Position numbers and translations under genes: made by a program. Positions 22,686 through 30,984 of a stretch of 64,000 nucleotides of DNA are shown here, one piece after another (the first letter of the stretch is position 1; the number at the start of each line of letters is the position of its first letter). The notes under the pieces were generated by a model. That model searched no databases, was not told the DNA's origin, and saw nothing but the letters and a program-made list of their open reading frames with translations. Location: NCBI RefSeq assembly GCF_014647035.1, contig NZ_BMOK01000004.1, positions 230,406 through 294,405 of the forward strand, given 5' to 3'. Source of the DNA: Sporolactobacillus putidus (lineage in GTDB: Bacteria > Bacillota > Bacilli > Bacillales > Sporolactobacillaceae).

Positions 22686-22739
22686 AAAGGAGAGAAGCAC
22701 CTGTTCACCATCAGGTGATCGATTCCTGATGGCGAACAG
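22686..22739 (+). promoter_or_regulatory. Ribosome-binding site separated from the fabZ start by a long hairpin
   Basis: AAAGGAGAG at 22686-22694 is the only good ribosome-binding site near fabZ, but the start is at 22751. Between them lies a hairpin: CTGTTCACCATCAGG (22701-22715) pairs with CCTGATGGCGAACAG (22725-22739), 15 pairs with one mismatch. A competing smaller stem CACCTG/CAGGTG overlaps it. Folding would shorten the distance to about 17 bases. Confidence 0.6.
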
Positions 22740-22750
22740 ACGCAAATCCC

Positions 22751-23182
22751 ATGCTGACAATAGATGAAATCAAAAAAATTCTGCCGCACCGCTATCCTTT
22801 TCTGCTCGTCGACCGCATTCTTGAGGTCGAGGACGGAAAGAAGGCGGTCGGCATCAAGAACGTGTCCGTCAACGAACCATTTTTCACCGGACACTTTCCT
22901 GATTATCCAATCATGCCGGGTGTACTGATTGTCGAAGCACTCGCGCAGGTCAGCGGCATCGCCGTCCTGCACCAGGGTGATAATCAGGGCATGCTGACCC
23001 TTTACGCCGGCATCGACAAATGTCGATTCAAGCGTCAGGTCCGTCCCGGCGACCAGCTCCGGCTGGAATCGGAAATTCTTCGTTATCGCGGCGGATTCGC
23101 GAAAGCCAAAGGAACGGCCACGGTCGACGGTGAAATTGCCTGCGAAGTGGAAATGATGTTTGCCCTAAAAAAAGCGGAATAA
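22751..23182 (+). CDS. fabZ: 3-hydroxyacyl-ACP dehydratase FabZ
   Basis: A 143-residue hot-dog-fold enzyme that removes water from 3-hydroxyacyl-ACP in fatty acid elongation. It starts [21 protein letters not shown]. The catalytic His48 is in [13 protein letters not shown] and Glu62 in VEALAQVSG. Length is normal. B. subtilis fabZ (ywpB) has the same neighbours. The start codon has no ribosome-binding site directly before it; see the upstream hairpin. It is probably the last gene of the flhO-flhP transcript, or has its own promoter. Confidence 0.97.
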   Translation: MLTIDEIKKILPHRYPFLLVDRILEVEDGKKAVGIKNVSVNEPFFTGHFPDYPIMPGVLIVEALAQVSGIAVLHQGDNQGMLTLYAGIDKCRFKRQVRPGDQLRLESEILRYRGGFAKAKGTATVDGEIACEVEMMFALKKAE

Positions 23183-23560
23183 ACAATAAAGCGACAACTC
23201 CGTCTCATACGGGAAACAAATTGCGGCGCGATTCGAACAGGCGTCGCAGTATTTATATAACAGAGGTACAGGTTGAAGCGGATCTTTACTATAAAAATGT
23301 CACATTCCAATTTGGGACATGCCGACAGTCCGCCAATTTTTTTAGAAAATACAAAAAGCATTCTGATCGATTGGAACTTCTGTCCGTTTTCGTCGAGTTT
23401 TCCCGGGAAATGATTATGTATGGCGCTTGTCTGCAGCATGATTACAAAATTCGGCTTACACCATTCGTCACCCATTCCCCGGAACATACCCCACCTAGAT
23501 CTCCCATGGGTAAGCTTTTTCATGAAAGGCCGTGAGTACGCTATGACCAAAAGGAGAATC

Positions 23561-23586
23561 AAACGCTCTCTTTCTGAGCGTTTTTC
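23561..23586 (+). terminator. Terminator between fabZ and the minus-strand regulators
   Basis: AAACGCTC / GAGCGTTT with a seven-base loop and T tract on the plus strand. An A run on the other side could let it work weakly for the converging genes. The 380 bases from fabZ to here hold no convincing gene; a 104-codon frame from 23221 lacks a start site and family features. Confidence 0.8.
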
Positions 23587-23634
23587 AAATCAATCAATCC
23601 GGAGTGGCCCCAGCAGCACCGTTAATTCGAAAAA

Positions 23635-25176
23635 TCACTTTGCATTTTTTAAATTCTTTCCATGATTCTGGAGTCGCATGGTGTCCTCACAGAATCCTTC
23701 ATAGGGTTCGACGTTTTTCCCCGCACTCAGCACGGAGCGAGTCATCGCATTCAAACCCTCATTTTGGAGCTGTTGAATAAGTTCTCTCATTGCCAGGCCG
23801 AGGTCCCTGTCCAACTGTTCAATACATGCGTTGAGCCATTCGCCGCCCAGTGAAACAAGGAACTCAGGATGATAGAGCTCAGTAAGATGGACAAACTCTT
23901 TCGCCTGATCGGAAAGGGAGGCGGCCCCTTTTTTCAGTTGTTCGACGGATTCGAGAAATTCTGTAAGATCGCAGGAAACTTCAGTGTTCAGTGTAATCGC
24001 TGTGCGACTAATAATCAGAATGTGTCTCAGTGAGGGATCGGAATGTTCCCGAAAAAGTTTGTTTAAGTGAGCGAGAGCAACACGAAGCCTGCTCTTTGCC
24101 TGTACGACCGGCACTTCGGGTATCAGAATATCAATAATCTGGTCACGGGTAACCGTTCCGCCGTTCATCACGAGAAAAAGCAGCAATTCTTTGGCATGAC
24201 GCTGATTCCATGTTCCTTCGACCGGTAAACCTTTCCACGTCACTCTGAAATCCTTGCTCATGACCTGAATCTGCAAAGCACACGGCTTCTGAAGGCTCTG
24301 TCTGTACCCTTCCATAATCACTTTTTTGAAGTGATCCATGTAATTTTCGTACATTGGGGTCATTGGAACAGGGGACTGGTCTTCAAGAATAAACTTGTTG
24401 ACAAGATTGGCAGTGGCCGGCGGGTCATCAATCACAAAATGACGGCCGGCGCCCGGAATGACAAATCCGCGGCTGTTCGGGACCATCGCCGTAAAAGCAA
24501 TGGCCAGGTTTTGCGGCATCAGATTGTCGTATTCGCCGTAAAGAAAGAGAATGGGCAGATGGAGAGCCTGTAGATTGTCCAGAACAGCGAACTCAAAAAA
24601 ATCATTAGCCCGCTCGCATTCGGTAAGAATGTCAAGAAAAATCCGTGTGCTCATGTGATGGAATGAACGGAGGATATATTTCGACTTTGCTGGCGTCGCC
24701 GGATGTACCGCCCGCATCGCGAACACTTTACCGAGCATTGGTCGGTCCGTCTGAATCAAGTGTCCCATGTACCTGAGTTCCTGCTTGAAGGAACCTTTCG
24801 GGACAAAAAAAGGTGTGGAAAAAAGGCTCAATGAATCTACTTTATCGATGCAGCGCTCGGCGATCCAAACGGCCAACAAGCCTCCAAAATAGTTACCGAT
24901 TAGATGAATATGCTTCAGATGAAGTTTATGGATCAAAGTGACCGCTTCGCGAATAAGCCATTTAAAAGTCACTCGACCGGTACTTTGCGTTGTCTGTCCG
25001 TGTCCCGAAAAATCATAGGTGACGACATTAAAGGATGGATCAATATAGGAAATAAACGTATTCCATAACTCGGAATCCTGCGAAAGCCCGTGAATCAGAA
25101 ACAGTGTCGGGTGATCAGAATCAATGAACCGATAATTATAATACAGCCTATAATCTTCAATGGCCAGCATCGTCAA
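23635..25176 (-). CDS. Pseudo-alpha/beta-hydrolase fused to SARP-like regulator, copy 1
   Basis: A 513-residue fusion. Residues 1-265 are an alpha/beta-hydrolase fold (LFLIHGLSQDSELW, YDFSGHGQT). Residues about 310-380 form an OmpR/SARP-type winged helix (WNQRHAKELLLFLVMNGG, TRDQIIDI). The rest is helical and BTAD-like. The nucleophile elbow is GNYFG, with Tyr96 where hydrolases have Ser. Asp217 and His246 of the triad positions remain. It is therefore probably a ligand-sensing transcription factor rather than an enzyme. TTG start at 25176 is chosen after GGAGG and because the paralogues align from that residue. First of three tandem paralogues. Confidence 0.8.
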   Translation of the reverse strand: MTMLAIEDYRLYYNYRFIDSDHPTLFLIHGLSQDSELWNTFISYIDPSFNVVTYDFSGHGQTTQSTGRVTFKWLIREAVTLIHKLHLKHIHLIGNYFGGLLAVWIAERCIDKVDSLSLFSTPFFVPKGSFKQELRYMGHLIQTDRPMLGKVFAMRAVHPATPAKSKYILRSFHHMSTRIFLDILTECERANDFFEFAVLDNLQALHLPILFLYGEYDNLMPQNLAIAFTAMVPNSRGFVIPGAGRHFVIDDPPATANLVNKFILEDQSPVPMTPMYENYMDHFKKVIMEGYRQSLQKPCALQIQVMSKDFRVTWKGLPVEGTWNQRHAKELLLFLVMNGGTVTRDQIIDILIPEVPVVQAKSRLRVALAHLNKLFREHSDPSLRHILIISRTAITLNTEVSCDLTEFLESVEQLKKGAASLSDQAKEFVHLTELYHPEFLVSLGGEWLNACIEQLDRDLGLAMRELIQQLQNEGLNAMTRSVLSAGKNVEPYEGFCEDTMRLQNHGKNLKNAK

Positions 25177-25371
25177 TGCCAGGACCTCCAATCTGAAAGT
25201 GATTTGTCGAGGAAGTCAAAAGTGCCGGAGAATGATAAACAGAGTGTTCTGCTTTTTTAAGCGAAATCAGGGATTTATGTCCGACCAATAGGCGATTTTA
25301 AGACTGAAGCACCTTTCTCATCATCATGGATGAATGCTTCTTTAAATGAGCGAAAACCCACGTAAGGGCCG

Positions 25372-26895
25372 CTATCTCTTGTGTCTCAGAGCATCGGACC
25401 ACTCATCGCAAAAGCCTTTGTAGGGCTCAACTTTCCGGCCGGCTTTCAAAATACGGCGCATGACGGAGAATTCTCCATCATCTTTCAATGAAATTAGCAG
25501 TTGGGCCATAATCTGGGACAATTTGCTTTGCATGGTATCAAAAAGCCGCCGTGTCCACTCGGCCCGGAAAGATCTCTGCATCTCCGGCCGGTAATCCTCA
25601 AGAAATCGCAGGAAGGACTCGCTGCGCGAGGCAATAGGCTCGTCCGCCCAGAGCAGGCCCTCGATGTTGTGAAGGTATACACCAACGTCGCTCTGCACAT
25701 CGGCGTTCAGCGCAATCGAATCGCGGCTGACGATCATCAGATCATGAATCGATTCATCAGGTTGGCTGCGGAATATTTGATTTAAGTGGTTCAGCTGGAC
25801 GCGGAGCCGGTTTCGTGCCTGATCAAGGTCCATCTCCGGTGTAAAGGCATCAATCAGCACGTCCCGTTTCACAGCGCCCCGGTTTAGAATCATGAAAAGC
25901 AGAAGCTCCCGCGCATTTCGCTGATTCCATTTGCCATCGATTTCCCGGCCGTTCCAGTAGACGTGTGTATCCTCGCCAAGAATCGCCATCCGCAAAAAAC
26001 GGCGGCGGATCGGTTGCGGCTGATAAGCTTTTTCTATGATTTCGTTAAACGTATGCACAATCCTGCGACTGCCCGGAGTAAAAGGGGAAGGGGGTTTGTC
26101 GCTTCTTATAAATCGGTTTAATAGATGTGCGGCCGTTTCCGGTTGATCGAGCGGAATCAGGCAGGAAGCGTCAGGAATCACCATGAAGCGGCTGTTGAAG
26201 ACATAATTGCTGAAAATCATGGCAAGTGACGCGGGAAAAATCGGATCATACTCTCCGTGCAGGAATAACACCGGTTTCTGAACGCTTTTCAGTTTTCCGA
26301 TCAAATCAAAATCCTGCTCATTATTGATTCGGATCAGTTCCTCAATCGGGGCAATAACATTGTCGGCCGAAACACGGCGGAGTGCTTGGGAAACCGTCCG
26401 GGACTTGGACACGGTAACCGGATGGAGACTTTCCATCAAATATTTTTTCTCAAACAGGCTGCGGTCAAGTTTCAGCAGTTGAATATTTGTTGCTCCCTCA
26501 TGATCATAGCCGTTTTTTTGAACATAAAAGGGGAGAGAGATCAGCGTCAGCGATTCGACGACTTCGGGCCTGTTCAGTGTCAGTTCAAAAGCGAGAATGG
26601 CGCTGAAACGGCAGCCGATCAGATGGATCCGGCTTAATTTCAGCTCGTGGATCAGCGCCAGAAACTCAACCGACAGCAGTTCGAGAGACAGAGGCGAACG
26701 TCCTTCCGTCGTTCGGCCATGTCCGTAAAAGTCATAGGTCAGAATGTTGAAGTCCCGATCCAAATGCGCGAGAAGCCCTTCCCACATCCCGGTATCGAGA
26801 CAGAGGTCGTGAATAAAAACCAGGGTCGGCGCATTTTCGTCGGCCCGGTGCCAATTGTAGTGCAAATCGTAATCTGTAAATTTAAGAGTTGGCAA
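25372..26895 (-). CDS. Pseudo-alpha/beta-hydrolase fused to SARP-like regulator, copy 2
   Basis: A 507-residue paralogue of its neighbours with the same two-part design. The hydrolase fold has HLIGCRFSAI at the nucleophile elbow: Arg96 replaces the serine and Ser98 replaces the usual last glycine. The triad Asp217 (GEYDPIFP) is kept, but the His position reads PDASCLIPLDQP, with Leu. Two of three catalytic residues are thus missing. The winged helix begins near WNQRNARELLLFMILNRG and continues RDVLIDAFTPE. The C-terminus EPYKGFCDEWSDAL matches a shared signature in all three copies. The ATG gives the alignment-supported start. No target gene is visible. Confidence 0.82.
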   Translation of the reverse strand: MPTLKFTDYDLHYNWHRADENAPTLVFIHDLCLDTGMWEGLLAHLDRDFNILTYDFYGHGRTTEGRSPLSLELLSVEFLALIHELKLSRIHLIGCRFSAILAFELTLNRPEVVESLTLISLPFYVQKNGYDHEGATNIQLLKLDRSLFEKKYLMESLHPVTVSKSRTVSQALRRVSADNVIAPIEELIRINNEQDFDLIGKLKSVQKPVLFLHGEYDPIFPASLAMIFSNYVFNSRFMVIPDASCLIPLDQPETAAHLLNRFIRSDKPPSPFTPGSRRIVHTFNEIIEKAYQPQPIRRRFLRMAILGEDTHVYWNGREIDGKWNQRNARELLLFMILNRGAVKRDVLIDAFTPEMDLDQARNRLRVQLNHLNQIFRSQPDESIHDLMIVSRDSIALNADVQSDVGVYLHNIEGLLWADEPIASRSESFLRFLEDYRPEMQRSFRAEWTRRLFDTMQSKLSQIMAQLLISLKDDGEFSVMRRILKAGRKVEPYKGFCDEWSDALRHKR

Positions 26896-27119
26896 GAATA
26901 TGACCGCCTTCCGATTCTCTTTCTCCGCGTCAGGGGGGCTATTCAGGGGGATCCTGTCTGAAAATCAGATCGGGAATTGTTTGCTTTCGGGCGCAGCGAT
27001 CCGGCAACCTTTTTTCCGGGCAGCTGTGCGTGGATTTAATTCGATTTCATACCGTCAGCCCATTATTCTTTCGAATCAAGGCAGGCCTGCACCCTGTTTT
27101 ATAAGGAAACACCCGCGGC

Positions 27120-28643
27120 TTACTGAGGCATGCTTTGCAGTTCGGCCAGCTTATCATCGCAATAACCGTCATACGGCTCAATCGGTTTGCCAGCCTGCAG
27201 GATTTCGCGCATCGCCGCGATCATACTGTGCTTTTTCAGTTCAGGTAAAAGCTTCTCCATGGCGTCCGCAAGTTTTTCCTCGATTTTATCGGTCAGCGAA
27301 AAAATCCAGTCACTGCGGAAGGAAGAAAAATTGGCCGGATCGTAATTGCTCAAAAGACGGATGAATGTGACCGCCCGTTCATTCAGGGTTTTTTTTCCGG
27401 TCAACAGGCGGTCAAGCTGTTTCATGTAATTTCCAAAATCGCTCTCCAATTCCGCATTGACGGCAACCGCATCTTCATTGATGATCAGAATATCGCGTAC
27501 TGAAGGATCGGAACAATCATTAAAAATCTTATTCAGGTGGCTGAGCCAAACACGCAAGTTGTTTCTTGCCTGGATAATCGGCAGATCGGACAGAAAAGTA
27601 TCGATCAGTTCCCCGCGTCTGACGAGTCCGTTCCGCAGGATCAGAAACAGGAGCAGTTCTTTCGCGCCGCGCTGATTCCACTTTCCTTCAACCGGCCGCC
27701 CGTTCCAGATCACCTCAACGTCGTGCATGATATTCATGGTGAGCCGATGACGGCGCTTCTTCCGCCTGTCAAACCCGCTGCGCACGACTTTGCGGAAATC
27801 GCCGAAAAGTTCCTCATGAATCGGCGTCACAGGTATCGGCGCTCTTTCGCTCGAAATGAATTTTTTTAAATATAAAGCCGTAAGCTCAGGCTGGTCGATG
27901 GGCAGAATTCGCGACGCTTCAGGGATCGTGTACCAGCGGCTGTTTGGAATACACGCTGAATAAACCGCGCTCAGCTGCGGAGGAAAAATCGGATCACATT
28001 CCCCATGCATAACGAGTGTCGGCACGGCCAACCGGCCAAGCTCTTCAGCAAAGTGGAACCGCTCAGAGGAATAGGTAGATTGGAGCAGCGCAACGGCGTT
28101 TTTAATCACTTCAGCCGGAATCTGCCGGAAAGCCGCCTCAAATCGCGCCGATTTTTCGCCGGTCGGTATATGAAAACTATCCAATATCAACTTTTGTATC
28201 AGCAGATCACGATCAATGTCGACCAGCTGTTTTATCAGGGTCAGCATCCGGCTGTAGTCGTGTTCCGGCAGATAAAAGACGGCGGACATCAGCGTGAGTG
28301 AAGCGACCCGTTCGGGATGCCGCCCTGCCAGTTCAAAACCGATATTACCGCCCAGTCCGCTGCCTGCCACGTGAATCTTTCCGATTCCGGCAGCGTCGAT
28401 CACGGCAAGCGCTTCTGAGACGAGAAGTTCGAGAGACAGCGGTGTTCCGTTTGTCCCTGTCCGTCCGTGCCCGAACGAATCATAGACAATATAATTCACA
28501 TCGGATCCGAGGCCATCCGCCAGCAGATTCCACTCCGAGGCATCCATTGTCAGCCCGTGAATAAACAGAAGCGTCGGCCGGCTCCGATCAGAGATATGAA
28601 CCGAATAATGCAGATGATAACCGTTCATAGGCAATGTCGCCAT
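27120..28643 (-). CDS. Pseudo-alpha/beta-hydrolase fused to SARP-like regulator, copy 3
   Basis: A 507-residue third paralogue. The elbow is HVAGSGLGGN: the nucleophile position (96) is Gly. The His position reads EASRILPIDQP, so it is Ile; the Asp (GECDPIFP) remains. The winged helix (WNQRGAKELLLFLILRNG, RRGELIDTFL) and helical C-terminus ending EPYDGYCDDKL follow. ATG 28643 is chosen after AAAGAGG and by alignment; the frame continues to 28727 without similarity. The three copies are probably separately expressed (gaps of 195-224 bases). Nearby transcribed genes upstream are divergent, so targets may be the RiPP island or elsewhere. Confidence 0.82.
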   Translation of the reverse strand: MATLPMNGYHLHYSVHISDRSRPTLLFIHGLTMDASEWNLLADGLGSDVNYIVYDSFGHGRTGTNGTPLSLELLVSEALAVIDAAGIGKIHVAGSGLGGNIGFELAGRHPERVASLTLMSAVFYLPEHDYSRMLTLIKQLVDIDRDLLIQKLILDSFHIPTGEKSARFEAAFRQIPAEVIKNAVALLQSTYSSERFHFAEELGRLAVPTLVMHGECDPIFPPQLSAVYSACIPNSRWYTIPEASRILPIDQPELTALYLKKFISSERAPIPVTPIHEELFGDFRKVVRSGFDRRKKRRHRLTMNIMHDVEVIWNGRPVEGKWNQRGAKELLLFLILRNGLVRRGELIDTFLSDLPIIQARNNLRVWLSHLNKIFNDCSDPSVRDILIINEDAVAVNAELESDFGNYMKQLDRLLTGKKTLNERAVTFIRLLSNYDPANFSSFRSDWIFSLTDKIEEKLADAMEKLLPELKKHSMIAAMREILQAGKPIEPYDGYCDDKLAELQSMPQ

Positions 28644-28949
28644 TTTGCTCATCCTCTTTATCTGATTCCTTTTTCTCAGTGATGGCCGGAAAGCGCCGCT
28701 TGATGACGGTGCACCGGCGATTAACACGCAACAGTTTTCACGAACCGCCGTTGAAACGATGATGTAATGGGTGCCGTGTTAAGATGCAAATACCGTAATA
28801 GTAAAAACCCTTTCAAGAACATACATCATAAAATGTACAGATTTGGTTAATTCTTATTATATAAAATATTGAAATGAAACAAAAGAAATTAACTAGTAAA
28901 AATGAACGGGAGATATATGGAAAGTCGATAAAAGGGGCTATTCGTACCG

Positions 28950-29213
28950 ATGAAAAAGTACATATTTTATCTACGGCCGACCGGACAAGCGACACGACAT
29001 CAGTCCCGTGTTTACTTCTGCGTCATAATCGCGAAGGATATCACGCTTGCGGCCCGTAAATTTTCCAACATCTATGGCTCCATTTACTCCGGCATGATGA
29101 AGGTAACCGAAAATAAGTACCAGCTCTTTTACACACAGGGAAAAGGGCAATATAAAGAAGAACTGATGTATATCGTCATCGAAGAAGAAAAAAATATATT
29201 TGAAAATATTTAA
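28950..29213 (+). CDS. Small hypothetical protein, 87 residues
   Basis: Not recognised. It begins MKKYIFYLRPTG, is rich in Tyr, Lys and Ile, has no transmembrane helix, and ends in the acidic EEEKNIFENI. AAAAGGGG 12 bases before the ATG supports translation. It is divergent from copy 3 of the regulators and directly followed by a tandem array. It could be a real small protein or chance; codon use cannot be judged at this length. Confidence 0.4.
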   Translation: MKKYIFYLRPTGQATRHQSRVYFCVIIAKDITLAARKFSNIYGSIYSGMMKVTENKYQLFYTQGKGQYKEELMYIVIEEEKNIFENI

Positions 29214-29232
29214 CCGACTGTTAATGACCGTG

Positions 29233-29429
29233 CCGGCGGAAATGAGGTTCTACCGGCGGAAATCAGGGTTCTACCGGCGGAAACCGGTGTTCTATCAGCG
29301 GAAATCGGCCCTCTACCGGCGGAAATCGGTGTTCTACCGGCCAAAATCAGCCCTCTATCGGCGGGAATCGAGGTTCTATCGGCGGAAACCGGCCCTCTTC
29401 CAACGAAGGTGGGCTCTCTTCCTGTCGCG
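29233..29429. repeat. Tandem array, 21 bp period, CCGGCGGAAA family
   Basis: Nine units start at 29233, 29253, 29274, 29295, 29316, 29337, 29358, 29379 and 29400, of the form YCGGCGGAAAYCGGNNYTCTA. All but the first are exactly 21 bp. Because 21 is a multiple of three, frames stay open on both strands and read as heptapeptide repeats (FYRRKSA-like, AGRTPIS-like). No ribosome-binding site serves them, so I treat them as non-coding. Confidence 0.9.
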
Positions 29430-29530
29430 TTAGCTCTGCTGACGAGCATCTCTGTCAGCCCTTTATAGAATTGCGCAAATAATGGCTGCCGTCCACAATC
29501 ACGACATGCCAATCCAAACGATTCGCTTAC

Positions 29531-29554
29531 AAAAAGTCCGCCTGCATGCGGACT
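29531..29554 (-). terminator. Terminator of the nucleotidyltransferase gene
   Basis: On the minus strand AGTCCGC / GCGGACT with a six-base loop is followed by TTTTT, just past the gene's stop codon. Confidence 0.85.
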
Positions 29555-29564
29555 CTGTATCTCG

Positions 29565-30671
29565 TTATCTGCGCGCCCAGTAGAACAGTCCCTCAAGGCG
29601 CTTCAAGTAAACCAGTAAATATTGAAAGAAGCGGGGCAGGCGCATTCCTTTTCTGCCGATGGTGTCTGCGAAATTAACCGGGTCAGGCATGATTTCCCTT
29701 TTTAAAAAGGTCCATTTTTGAAGCCCATTGTCATAATCCTTCGTCTGTTTAAGGCGTCTGATGATCGTCGGCATGGTTTTCTTGGGCTGATCCGCGCATT
29801 GAAGATCGCGTCTTCTCCACCAGAGTGTTGTGTTATGGCGGATCGGAAGCGGCAGCACTTCGTCCAGGGACGGGAATTCGTGGTAGACGATCATAAGCGT
29901 GTGTGCGACCCGTTTCCACGTCTTCTGTTTTCGGGCGAACTGCATCAGTTCAATAAAATCCAACCTGTCCTTCATCACATGAATCATCTGGACGATATCG
30001 ATGAAATATTTCCAACTGTTGAGATGATGATTCCAGCCGTGCAGGCAGATCAGATAAAACGTATGAAGATCCGACAGCTCAAAAACGTGCCGGTACGGCT
30101 TGAACGGAACCGAATCACGCCAGAGCTCGGCCATGTTCAGCGACGACGTTTCTTTCCGCAAAAGGTCCCAGTGTACTTCGATCGCCAGTTCATCCGACCA
30201 GCCTGGCATTTTCTTATAAAATACGCGATGGAAATGGTAAGGCTCGTACTTTCTCCCGGGCACAAAACCCATCGTCTCAATTATTTTAATAGCTTCATCC
30301 ATCTGTTCCGGTCTTATGAGAATATCAATGTCGCCCGAGTCTCTTGCCGCCAGGTCGCCATAATACTTTTCTGCAAAAAGCGGCCCCTTGAGCGGGATCA
30401 CATCGATGCCCAGCGACTCGAACCGGCCCAGCAGCTGCTTGAGCTGAGCTTTCAGCAACAGGCTGGCGGAAACGTTTCCCATAAACCGCTCGTTCAGGGC
30501 GTCCTGGAAAAAAGAAGGAAGCTGATCGAGCCGTTTCTGCCTTTTAAGGAAAAAGCAGATCTGCGAACAGACTCGATCAAATTGCCGATCTTCCATAACA
30601 TACCGATAAAAGTCCGGTTCTTTTTCAAGCGTTTTGCGTTCGTCGTAAAGAGCGCGCAACAATTCCAACAT
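29565..30671 (-). CDS. Nucleotidyltransferase-family protein of the RiPP island (PadeN-like)
   Basis: A 368-residue protein of the NTP_transf_5 (PF14907) type. The core is IPLKGPLFAEKYYGDLAARDSGDIDILI, with Asp114 and Asp116 as the metal-binding pair in GDIDIL, then EVHWDL. Members sit in lasso-peptide clusters such as paeninodin as gene N, where they act with the kinase in extending peptide modification. ATG 30671 is chosen after TTGAGGTGG; the frame extends 61 codons further without similarity. A terminator lies between it and the ABC transporter gene, so it may rely on read-through or its own promoter. Confidence 0.8.
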   Translation of the reverse strand: MLELLRALYDERKTLEKEPDFYRYVMEDRQFDRVCSQICFFLKRQKRLDQLPSFFQDALNERFMGNVSASLLLKAQLKQLLGRFESLGIDVIPLKGPLFAEKYYGDLAARDSGDIDILIRPEQMDEAIKIIETMGFVPGRKYEPYHFHRVFYKKMPGWSDELAIEVHWDLLRKETSSLNMAELWRDSVPFKPYRHVFELSDLHTFYLICLHGWNHHLNSWKYFIDIVQMIHVMKDRLDFIELMQFARKQKTWKRVAHTLMIVYHEFPSLDEVLPLPIRHNTTLWWRRRDLQCADQPKKTMPTIIRRLKQTKDYDNGLQKWTFLKREIMPDPVNFADTIGRKGMRLPRFFQYLLVYLKRLEGLFYWARR

Positions 30672-30740
30672 GGTCGACCACCTCAATCCGCAATTCATCA
30701 TGAACAGCAGGAACAATACGTGAAACAGCGGTCCTGCCTG

Positions 30741-30787
30741 TAAAAAATCAACCCGATCCGTAAAAAACGACTGACGACATCGGGTTG
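30741..30787 (-). terminator. Terminator after the ABC exporter gene
   Basis: On the minus strand CAACCCGAT pairs perfectly with ATCGGGTTG around a 21-base loop, followed by ATTTTTTA. It lies about 200 bases after the exporter stop codon and before the nucleotidyltransferase. Confidence 0.8.
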
Positions 30788-30984
30788 CTTCTATCCAAAA
30801 CTCCGTTAGAAACAACCTCCTGAAAATCTGTGAAAATGTTCGATGCATTTTCATATCTGTTTTTATAATGATAAAACACCTGGGATTCGCGATGATCAGT
30901 GAAATTTTCTATCTACATGTTTAATGGCTATAAAAACATACTTGAAAATCAATAGTAAATGAATTTTCTCTTCGCCAGTTGCAT

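Noticed and set aside
23221..23535. 104-codon frame after fabZ
   Set aside because: No ribosome-binding site, odd composition, and an overlapping frame is equally long.
23635..28643. Calling the three hydrolase-fold proteins enzymes
   Set aside because: The nucleophile serine is absent in all three and the histidine in two, and each carries a DNA-binding domain.
29200..29596. Repeat-rich proteins on both strands (FYRRKS-type and AGRTPIS-type)
   Set aside because: They arise from the 21-bp period and have no ribosome-binding site; both strands are equally open, as expected for an array.
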